In this document: piece after piece, positions 1 to 4,965 of the stretch | Layout of the letters: every line of letters starts with the position of its first letter | How positions within the stretch are numbered: position 1 is the stretch's first letter | Assembly: GCA_947629615.1 (NCBI GenBank) | Contig: CANRER010000034.1 | Coordinates: forward strand, 1 to 11,830 | Reading direction: 5' to 3' | DNA from: an uncultured Clostridia bacterium | GTDB lineage: Bacteria > Bacillota > Clostridia > UMGS1883 | DNA: 11,830 bases | Translations under genes and position numbers: made by a program | The notes under the pieces: generated by a model | Seen by the model: only the letters and a program-made list of their open reading frames with translations | The model's database searches: none | Told to the model about the DNA's origin: nothing

Positions 1-104
1 GTGCGGCCCGCCTTCCCGTGGAGGAGCTCGCGGCCCTGATGGGTACGATAAACTACGAGCTCGTCTGCATGGTGGGCAAGCGCGTCCCCCGGCTCTACAT
101 ATAG
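1..104 (+). CDS. alr: Alanine racemase, C-terminal fragment
   Basis: The frame starting at base 3 is open from the window edge to TAG at 102-104 and gives a 33-residue C-terminus ending in NYELVCMVGKRVPRLYI. Known alanine racemases end in a close version of this (INYELLC..SKRVPR.Y), where the C-terminal beta domain closes over the PLP site of the partner subunit. The enzyme makes D-alanine for peptidoglycan. The next two genes are an RHH antitoxin and MazF, the same order as alr-ndoAI-ndoA in Bacillus subtilis, which supports the call. Catalytic residues lie outside the window. No convincing terminator separates it from the antitoxin gene. Confidence 0.85.
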   Translation, partial: AARLPVEELAALMGTINYELVCMVGKRVPRLYI

Positions 105-151
105 CTCGCACGGGGGCCCCATTTTCTTCCGCCGCTTCCATATATTTAGGC

Positions 152-181
152 TTGCTTTGCGAGGCATAATCGTTGTATAAT
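152..181 (+). promoter_or_regulatory. Possible sigma-A promoter of the toxin-antitoxin genes
   Basis: A perfect TATAAT lies at 176-181. A weak TTGCTT (-35-like, 3 of 6 matches) lies at 152-157, with 18 bp between. Transcription would start near 188, just ahead of the antitoxin ribosome binding site (GGAGG 201-205). The good -10 supports a promoter that lets ndoAI-ndoA be transcribed without alr. The poor -35 keeps confidence moderate. Confidence 0.45.
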
Positions 182-212
182 ACTCATATATTCGGGTAGA
201 GGAGGAACGGTC

Positions 213-488
213 ATGCCACAGCAACAAAGAAAAGAAATTTCGCTCAGCCTGCCCGACGCGCTGCTTTCGGAGATAGACTTCGCCGCCGGGCTCGAGCATA
301 ACACAAGAAACGACTTCATTCTTCGGATCGTGCGCTCGTACCTTCGGGAAAAGCGCCGACTGGACGTAAGAGCCGCCATGAGGGCAGGGTACCTCGAAAT
401 GGCGCGCCTCAATTTGAAGATAGCCAACGATTATATTTCTTCCGATGAAATCGCGCTGTGCGCCTACGAAAATTTTATCGGAGAGTGA
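213..488 (+). CDS. ndoAI: MazE/EndoAI-type antitoxin, ribbon-helix-helix
   Basis: This 91-residue protein has the N-terminal ribbon-helix-helix layout of EndoAI/CopG regulators. A short beta strand (KEISLSLPDALL, about residues 7-18) is followed by two helices (EIDFAAGLEHNTRNDFILRI), then a basic, helical C-terminal tail that in the family wraps around and inhibits MazF. The length matches B. subtilis EndoAI (about 93 residues). The ATG has a clear GGAGG at 201-205. The stop codon lies inside the ribosome binding region of the toxin gene, 7 bp before its GTG, so the two are probably translationally coupled. By analogy with the family, antitoxin or toxin-antitoxin complex may repress the operon; no operator was identified. 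Confidence 0.85.
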   Translation: MPQQQRKEISLSLPDALLSEIDFAAGLEHNTRNDFILRIVRSYLREKRRLDVRAAMRAGYLEMARLNLKIANDYISSDEIALCAYENFIGE

Positions 489-495
489 AAACGCA

Positions 496-852
496 GTGAT
501 CGTAAAACGGGGCGACATTTTTTACGCGGACTTAAGTCCGGTGGTCGGTTCTGAGCAGGGCGGAATTCGTCCTGTGCTGGTGGTGCAAAACGACGTGGGC
601 AACCGATACAGCCCCACCGTCATCGCCGCGGCCATAACCAGCCGCATAAACAAGGCCAAGCTGCCCACCCACATCGAAATCGAGGCCGCGGACTACGGCC
701 TTCAGAAGGACAGCGTTGTCCTTTTGGAGCAGATACGCACGATAGATAAAAAACGCCTTCGTGAAAAGATAGGACGGCTGGACGAAATACAGATGGTAAA
801 GGTGAACGACGCCATTTCCATCAGCTTCGGCCTGCCTTGGGCGCGTACATAA
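496..852 (+). CDS. ndoA: MazF/EndoA endoribonuclease toxin
   Basis: This is a sequence-specific, ribosome-independent mRNA interferase of the MazF/PemK family (118 residues, usual length about 116). I chose GTG 496, not ATG 445. It gives the canonical N-terminus VIVKRGDIFYADLSPVVGSE, sits 10 nt after GGAGAG (480-485), and places the family's catalytic pair at Arg25 (GGIRPVLVVQN) and Thr48 (AAITSR), the positions known in B. subtilis MazF. The upstream 17 codons overlap the antitoxin gene and do not look like MazF. All family landmarks are present, so it is probably active and held in check by the preceding antitoxin. It is followed after 14 bp by an exported protein gene. Confidence 0.93.
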   Translation: MIVKRGDIFYADLSPVVGSEQGGIRPVLVVQNDVGNRYSPTVIAAAITSRINKAKLPTHIEIEAADYGLQKDSVVLLEQIRTIDKKRLREKIGRLDEIQMVKVNDAISISFGLPWART

Positions 853-866
853 CGCGCGGAGGAAGC

Positions 867-1286
867 ATGAACAAACGAACTCTTATTCTCGCGCTGGCGC
901 TGGGCCTTTCGGCCGCGCCGGCAGCGGCCGCTCCGGGCGCCGCCGACGACCCCTTGGTGTCGAAAAGCTATATCGACGAGGTGGTTTTCCCCTACGTGAA
1001 CGACGCCGTGGCCTCGGGCTCGGGCGGGCTAAAAATCGTGGAGCTTTCCCCCGGCGAGCGGCTTTCCGCCTCGTCCGGGGCCGAGATAGTCCTTCGCTCG
1101 GGCGCGGCGCGGGCCGTAGCCTCGGCGAAGGGAGGCCTGTGCGACGTCACCGCCGGTATCGACGTCGGGCAGGGGCAGGCCGTCGCGGCCAATCATCTGC
1201 TGCTTGTGCCTCGGGCCGACGGCAGGGGCCTTTTGGCCGATACAGCCGCCACGCTCATGGTTCGCGGCGATTATACGGTGGATTAG
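867..1286 (+). CDS. Small exported protein of unknown function
   Basis: The product has 139 residues. ATG 867 is preceded by GGAGGA (858-863); an upstream in-frame ATG at 837 lies inside mazF and would spoil the signal peptide, so it was rejected. Residues 1-22 form a Sec signal peptide (MNKRT, then a hydrophobic Leu/Ala core, cleavage near AAA-APG). The mature part has a helical stretch (DPLVSKSYIDEVVFPYVNDAV) and then a mostly beta domain with ELSPGERL, GAEIVLRSG, NHLLLVPRADGRG and a C-terminal MVRGDYTVD. I recall a similar pattern in uncharacterised exported Clostridia proteins, but no function. No lipobox, sortase motif or membrane anchor is seen, so it is probably secreted or loosely wall-associated. 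The 14-bp gap to mazF suggests cotranscription. Confidence 0.75.
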   Translation: MNKRTLILALALGLSAAPAAAAPGAADDPLVSKSYIDEVVFPYVNDAVASGSGGLKIVELSPGERLSASSGAEIVLRSGAARAVASAKGGLCDVTAGIDVGQGQAVAANHLLLVPRADGRGLLADTAATLMVRGDYTVD

Positions 1287-1360
1287 CGGTCCGCATGGGG
1301 GCGGCAGTCCGCATGATGGCAGCCTGCACAAAAAAACATTGGTTTTTTCCGCTTTTTCTA

Positions 1361-1389
1361 TTGACATTTCATAAAAAGCGTGATATAAT
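1361..1389 (+). promoter_or_regulatory. Consensus sigma-A promoter of an orphan small RNA
   Basis: TTGACA (1361-1366) and TATAAT (1384-1389) both match consensus exactly with a 17-bp spacer, and TGA before the -10 gives an extended -10. The predicted start is A1396 or A1397. No open reading frame with a ribosome binding site follows before the terminator at 1444-1482, so the promoter appears to serve a short noncoding transcript. This is the strongest promoter in the window. Confidence 0.85.
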
Positions 1390-1395
1390 AAAATC

Positions 1396-1482
1396 AACAT
1401 AAGGGCAGACCCACAAAGCGGACTGTTCACTAACGGCAAAGATAGCCGCGCTCTTGGCCGGAGCGCGGCTGTTTTTATTTTT
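1396..1482 (+). ncRNA. Orphan structured small RNA, about 85 nt
   Basis: A transcript from the promoter at 1361-1389 would contain three hairpins. The first is GGG-CAGA-CCC (1403-1412). The second is CUGUU-CACU-AACGG (1422-1435, one G-U pair). The third is the terminator stem AGCCGCGCTC/GAGCGCGGCT (1444-1470) followed by a U-rich tail. CAAAG occurs in both linkers between hairpins. There is no start codon with a ribosome binding site. The next gene downstream is on the opposite strand, so this is not a leader for a gene in cis. I do not recognise the family; it does not match the riboswitch classes I know (THF, c-di-GMP, ZTP, guanidine, preQ1). Existence is well supported by promoter plus terminator; function is unknown. 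Confidence 0.65.
1444..1482 (+). terminator. Intrinsic terminator of the small RNA
   Basis: A perfect 10-bp GC-rich stem (AGCCGCGCTC 1444-1453 with GAGCGCGGCT 1461-1470, 7-nt loop) is followed by G and then TTTTTATTTTT (1472-1482). It ends the small RNA. It also lies 45 bp beyond the stop codon of the minus-strand yihY-like gene, but that strand lacks a good T-tract after the stem, so it works best on the plus strand. Confidence 0.92.
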
Positions 1483-1527
1483 GCTCAAAATATGAATTTG
1501 CCAAGATACCGCCCCGTGCACGCCGCC

Positions 1528-2385
1528 CTACTCCTTCAACACCCGCGCAATCTCCCGAAGCTGTTTTTTCGAGCGTTTATCAGCCAAAAATTGGTTGACC
1601 TCGGCGCCGAGGAACAAAATGTAAAAGCAAACGTACATCCACAGCAGGAAGAACACGGCCAGCGTAAGACTGCCGTAAACGCTGAAATTCGTTATGTTGT
1701 TGATGTAAAACGAATACAGGAACGAAAAGCCCGCCCAGCCCAAGGCGGCCAACGCCGCGCCCGGAAGCTCGTTTATGAAGCGGCTTTTTCTTTTTGGTGC
1801 GAAAAGATAAACGAGGTCGAACAAGAAGGCCAGCAGGCACACGCCGCAAAGCCAGCGGAAGCCCGAAGCCAGCAGCGAAAGCACCCGCAAATGCGGCATA
1901 AACCGCGCTATTTGGCCGATTATCAGATTGCCGAAAACGAACAGCCCCAGCGAGAGGATAATCGTCAGCAGCATTAAAATCATGTAAAGAACCGACTTCA
2001 GGCGCACAAAAAGCCAGACTCCGTTTTCGCTGTCGGCAATGCGGGTAAGGCCGCGCAGAATGGCGTTCACGCCCGTCGAGGCCGACCACACCGCCGTTAT
2101 GGCGGTCAACGAGATGAGGGCGGGCGTGCCCTTTTGGTAAATTTCAGAAATCGTCGGCACGATAAAACGCTCCAGCCCGTCGGGCAGAACAACGCTGACC
2201 GCGTTGACGAGGTCCTCCATGTCGAAGGGGAAGAATTGCAGAAGCGCCAAAAGCAGCATTATGAACGGGAACAGCGACACAAACAGGAAAAAGGCCGCCA
2301 TAGCCGCGAACGCGCCGATGTTGTCGTCCGCCAGCTTGCGCCCCGCAGGGTCGAGCAGCGATATTATGCGAATTATCTTTTTCAA
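1528..2385 (-). CDS. YihY/BrkB-family inner membrane protein
   Basis: The protein has 285 residues. The start is TTG at 2385-2383, placed 7 nt after a perfect AAGGAGG (complement of 2393-2399); an in-frame ATG 60 bp upstream (2445) lies in a palindrome, lacks a ribosome binding site and was rejected. The N-terminus reads LKKIIRIISLLDPAGRKLADDNIGAFAAMAAFF, where the polar start and the DNIGAFAAMAAFFLFVSLFPF segment are typical of YihY/UPF0761. Six hydrophobic segments follow in the family pattern, with GAALAALGWAGFSFLYSFYI, the conserved YGSLTLAVFFLLWMY stretch and FLGAEVNQ near the end. The family was once called ribonuclease BN by mistake; its role, possibly transport or envelope maintenance, is not established. 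It appears monocistronic. Confidence 0.9.
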   Translation of the reverse strand: MKKIIRIISLLDPAGRKLADDNIGAFAAMAAFFLFVSLFPFIMLLLALLQFFPFDMEDLVNAVSVVLPDGLERFIVPTISEIYQKGTPALISLTAITAVWSASTGVNAILRGLTRIADSENGVWLFVRLKSVLYMILMLLTIILSLGLFVFGNLIIGQIARFMPHLRVLSLLASGFRWLCGVCLLAFLFDLVYLFAPKRKSRFINELPGAALAALGWAGFSFLYSFYINNITNFSVYGSLTLAVFFLLWMYVCFYILFLGAEVNQFLADKRSKKQLREIARVLKE

Positions 2386-2421
2386 TCGTGTGCCTCCTTC
2401 GTCGGAGCAGGCTGCGCATCG

Positions 2422-2450
2422 CGGTTTCGGTTTTTTCAAAACCAAAACCG
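2422..2450. repeat. Imperfect palindrome upstream of the yihY-like gene
   Basis: CGGTTT-c-GGTTTT (2422-2434) pairs with AAAACC-a-AAACCG (2438-2450) around a 3-nt loop, leaving one central mismatch. It lies 37 bp upstream of the TTG start. Neither strand has a following T-tract, so it is not an intrinsic terminator. It could be a regulator site or a mobile repeat remnant. Confidence 0.6.
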
Positions 2451-2550
2451 GGCTCGCTTCGCCGCTCCTCCTCTCCCCACAAATCCGGCTCCGCCGTCTT
2501 TGCGGGGCCCCGGGCGACTGATGATGGGTTTTACCGTTGGCAACGCATCA

Positions 2551-2882
2551 AACAAACCCTCATCCGACGCTCGCTTCGCTCGCGCCACCTTCTCCCCAAG
2601 GAGAAGGCAAGATTGTGCGCGGGGATTGTACTCTTGCTATCGTCTTTGCATAAAGTAAAGGTCAACGGCCCTTGGCTTCCCCTCGGGGGGAAGCTGTCGG
2701 CGAAGCCGACTGATGAGGGGTTTTCATAGGCAACGCACCAAATAAACCACCTCATCCGTCACTCGCTTCGCTCGTGCCACTTTCCCCTCGAAGGGGAAGG
2801 CGATTGACGCGTACAAGTATATACATTACAAATGATATTTACTCGGCAATATTCCCACGGCGCGCCGAGGTCGTCGCGCCCT
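2551..2882. repeat. Composite intergenic repeat, copy A
   Basis: This ~332-bp unit is built from three two-hairpin modules. Module 1 (2557-2608) starts CCCTCATCCG and ends GGAGAAGGC. Module 2 (2670-2720) is in the opposite orientation, from CTTGGCTTCC to CTGATGAGGGG, and contains the stem GTCGGC-GAA-GCCGAC. Module 3 (2749-2802) has the module 1 orientation. A ~30-bp spacer (GTTTTCATAGGCAACGCA...) separates modules 2 and 3. A tail with GGCGCG...CGCGCC (around 2859-2880) closes the unit. It recurs at 3093-3447 with only scattered differences. It resembles the short CTGATGAGG-type repeats I recall from gut Clostridia and behaves like a REP/BIME-style element with no coding capacity. Confidence 0.85.
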
Positions 2883-2949
2883 ACGGGGGCCCGCGGGCCC
2901 CTTAAACGCGTTGAGGGGTCCGCCGGCTGCGAGGCCCCCGGGACTTTTG

Positions 2950-2971
2950 GTTCTTTTGGTCACAAAAGAAC
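2950..2971. repeat. Perfect 9-bp inverted repeat
   Basis: GTTCTTTTG (2950-2958) and CAAAAGAAC (2963-2971) are separated by GTCA. The context (GGGACTTTTGGTTCTTTTGGTC) is of a type I recall from dispersed repeats in gut bacteria. There is no T-tract beyond it, so a terminator role is unlikely. Confidence 0.6.
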
Positions 2972-3092
2972 ATAGACAATAAATTAAATACGACTGCCCG
3001 CGCCGCAGGCGCGTCCGCGAAGCGGTGGCTGTGTCGGCGCACAAAGCATAGGCGAAATACCATGCTCCGCAAGCAGGGGAACGTGCCATGCC

Positions 3093-3447
3093 AAAACAAA
3101 CCCCTCATCCGACGCTCGCTATGCTCGCGCCACCTTCTCCCCAAGGAGAAGGCAAGATTGTGTGCGGGGATTGTACTCTTGCTATCGTCTTTGCATAAAG
3201 TGTCTTTGCATAAAGTAAAGGTCAACGGCCCTTGGCTTCCCCTCGGGGGGGGGGAAAGCTGTCGGCGAAGCCGACTGATGATGGGTTTTCATAGGCAACG
3301 CAACAAATAAACCACCTCATCCGTCGCTCGCTATGCTCGCGCCACTTTCCCCTCGAAGGGGAAGGCGATTGACGCGTACAAGCATATACATTATAAATGA
3401 TGTTTACTCGGCAATATTCCCACGGTGCGCCGAGGTCGTCGCGCCCT
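3093..3447. repeat. Composite intergenic repeat, copy B
   Basis: This is a direct repeat of 2551-2882 with the same three modules (about 3101-3153, 3230-3284 and 3313-3366) and the same tail. It is longer mainly because of a 15-bp tandem duplication (GTCTTTGCATAAAGT twice, around 3187-3216) and a run of 10 G at 3245-3254 where copy A has 6. Hairpin loops differ from copy A in a coordinated way (TAT for TTC in modules 1 and 3). The unique flanks on both sides differ from those of copy A, so this is a second copy of a defined element and not an extended duplication. Confidence 0.85.
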
Positions 3448-3473
3448 GCGATTGTTAATGGAAACGATTGTAG

Positions 3474-3492
3474 GGGAGCGCAGTGCGCTCCC
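3474..3492. repeat. 8-bp GC-rich hairpin
   Basis: GGGAGCGC (3474-3481) pairs perfectly with GCGCTCCC (3485-3492) across an AGT loop. The preceding GATTGTAGGGG is a context I recall from another dispersed repeat in gut Firmicutes. There is no T-tract, so it is scored as a repeat remnant. Confidence 0.55.
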
Positions 3493-3584
3493 GCGTGTCA
3501 CCCGCGCCCCTGCGGCCGCCACATACATTATAACAAAAAAACACCCGTTTTGCAAGCATAATTTACAAAAACGGAAAATAACAC

Positions 3585-3613
3585 TTGAATAATGAAGAAA
3601 TCTGTGATATAAT
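3585..3613 (+). promoter_or_regulatory. Sigma-A promoter of glyA
   Basis: TTGAAT (3585-3590) and a perfect TATAAT (3608-3613) are spaced by 17 bp, with TGA directly before the -10 (extended -10). The start would be near 3620, leaving a leader of about 50 nt with GGAGG at 3659-3663. That leader is too short for a THF or other riboswitch. Confidence 0.85.
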
Positions 3614-3670
3614 GACTCTGTATGAGTATATGTCCCGCAAAGGGAAAATAAAACTGACGGAGGTAAAAAA

Positions 3671-4906
3671 ATGTACAGCTGTGATAAGGTAAGGGCCATC
3701 GACCCCGAGGTTGCCGGCGCGATAGAAAACGAAATCGGCCGCCAACGGCATAAGATTGAGCTTATCGCCAGCGAAAACTTCGTGAGCGAGGCCGTTATGG
3801 AGGCTATGGGCTCGCCCCTCACCAATAAATATGCCGAGGGGTATCCGGGCAAGCGCTACTACGGCGGCTGCGAATACGTGGACGTTGTGGAAAATCTTGC
3901 CATCGAGCGCGCCAAGGAGCTGTTCGGCGCCGAGGCCGCCAACGTCCAGCCCCACAGCGGAGCGCAGGCCAATATGGCCGTGTTCTTCGCCTGCCTGAAC
4001 CCGGGCGATACCGTGCTTTCGATGAGCCTTGCCCACGGCGGCCACCTCTCGCACGGCAGCCCCGTGAACATGAGCGGCAAGTACTTCAACATCGTGCCCT
4101 ACGGGGTGAGCGAGGCCGACCAAACCATCGACTACGACGAGGTTCGCCGCCTCGCCATAGAGCATAAGCCCAAGCTGATACTGGCCGGGGCCTCCGCCTA
4201 CCCGCGTGAGATTGACTTTGCCCGCTTCGGCGAGATTGCAAAGGAGGTCGGCGCGTGGCTGCTCGTCGATATGGCGCATATAGCGGGCCTTGTGGCGGCG
4301 GGGCTGCACCAAAACCCCGTGCCTTACGCCGATTTCGTCACCACCACAACCCATAAAACCCTTCGCGGCCCCAGAGGCGGGCTTATCCTCTGCCGCGAGG
4401 AAAACCTTAAAATGATAAATAAGGCCATCTTCCCCGGCATACAGGGCGGCCCGCTGATGCACGTCATCGCCGCCAAGGCCGTGTGCCTGAAGGAGGCTCT
4501 TTCGCCGCAGTTTAAGGAATACCAGCTCCGCGTGAAGAAGAACGCCGCCGCGCTGGCGAGGGCTCTCGCCAACGCGGGGTTCGACCTTGTCAGCGGAGGC
4601 ACCGACAACCACCTCATGCTCGTGGATTTGCGCGGCAAAAACGTCACCGGCAAGGACGCCGAGCATAAGCTTGACGAGGTTGGCATAACCGTTAATAAGA
4701 ACGCAATCCCCTTCGACCCTCAAAGCCCCTTCGTCACAAGCGGCATACGCATAGGCACGCCCGCGGTGACGACGCGCGGCATGAACGAGGACGATATGGC
4801 CGAAATAGCCGACCTTATCCGCCTGACGCTGGCGGACGAGGGCGACGGGGGAGAGGTGCGCGCGAGGGTGCAGGCGCTCTGCGCCAAATATCCCCTTTAC
4901 GCCTGA
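3671..4906 (+). CDS. glyA: Serine hydroxymethyltransferase
   Basis: This cytosolic PLP enzyme interconverts serine plus tetrahydrofolate with glycine plus 5,10-methylene-tetrahydrofolate, the main entry of one-carbon units. The 411 residues match the usual bacterial length (about 410-420). The N-terminal half shows IELIASENFVSEAV, LTNKYAEGYPGKRYYGG and the substrate-site AHGGHLSHGS. The Schiff-base lysine is Lys229 in TTTTHKTLRGPRGG, the same number as in E. coli GlyA. SGIRIGTPAVTTRG near the C-terminus carries the carboxylate-binding Arg. ATG 3671 follows GGAGG by 7 nt. Its product methylene-THF feeds thymidylate synthesis, which also uses dUMP supplied by the dCMP deaminase encoded downstream at 6996-7490, a plausible metabolic link. 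Confidence 0.98.
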   Translation: MYSCDKVRAIDPEVAGAIENEIGRQRHKIELIASENFVSEAVMEAMGSPLTNKYAEGYPGKRYYGGCEYVDVVENLAIERAKELFGAEAANVQPHSGAQANMAVFFACLNPGDTVLSMSLAHGGHLSHGSPVNMSGKYFNIVPYGVSEADQTIDYDEVRRLAIEHKPKLILAGASAYPREIDFARFGEIAKEVGAWLLVDMAHIAGLVAAGLHQNPVPYADFVTTTTHKTLRGPRGGLILCREENLKMINKAIFPGIQGGPLMHVIAAKAVCLKEALSPQFKEYQLRVKKNAAALARALANAGFDLVSGGTDNHLMLVDLRGKNVTGKDAEHKLDEVGITVNKNAIPFDPQSPFVTSGIRIGTPAVTTRGMNEDDMAEIADLIRLTLADEGDGGEVRARVQALCAKYPLYA

Positions 4907-4965
4907 GCGCGGGAGGCCGCCCCACGGCGGCTGTGGAAAAAATAAAAGGTTAGGAGCGGATAAAT

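Larger units (their letters stand above)
2386..3584. other. 1.2-kb non-coding repeat island
   Basis: No open frame here has a ribosome binding site or a recognisable product; the short frames are arginine- and serine-rich translations of repeats. The stretch holds two copies of a composite repeat (2551-2882 and 3093-3447), a fragment of the same repeat at about 2510-2550 (CGACTGATGATGGG then a GGCAACGCA tail), and separate hairpins at 2422-2450, 2886-2901 (GGGGCCCGCGGGCCCC), 2950-2971 and 3474-3492. The remaining bases at 2972-3092 and 3493-3584 are not repeated within the window; the latter is A/T-rich and leads into the glyA promoter. I see no transposase, tRNA or CRISPR. Confidence 0.8.

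Noticed and set aside
113..130. GGGGCCCC followed by ATTTTC after alr as a terminator
   Set aside because: A palindrome with no loop and only a short T-run is not a credible intrinsic terminator.
445..495. ATG start for MazF at 445
   Set aside because: It lies deep in the antitoxin gene without a ribosome binding site; GTG 496 gives the canonical MazF N-terminus and places Arg25 and Thr48 at the known positions.
2386..2445. ATG start for the YihY-like gene at 2445
   Set aside because: It sits within a palindrome, has no ribosome binding site and adds an atypical N-terminus; TTG 2385 has a perfect AAGGAGG.
2388..3310. Several short open frames in the repeat island
   Set aside because: Their products are Arg/Ser-rich translations of the repeats, in both strands, without ribosome binding sites.
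2551..3447. CRISPR array
   Set aside because: The repeats are large, only two copies, with unequal internal modules and no short regular repeat-spacer pattern.
3614..3670. THF or glycine riboswitch in the glyA leader
   Set aside because: The leader is only about 50 nt and shows no conserved core of these classes.
4916..4931. Hairpin GCCGCC-CCAC-GGCGGC between glyA and the next gene
   Set aside because: It lacks a T-tract on either strand, so it is not called a terminator; it may be a processing or stability stem.
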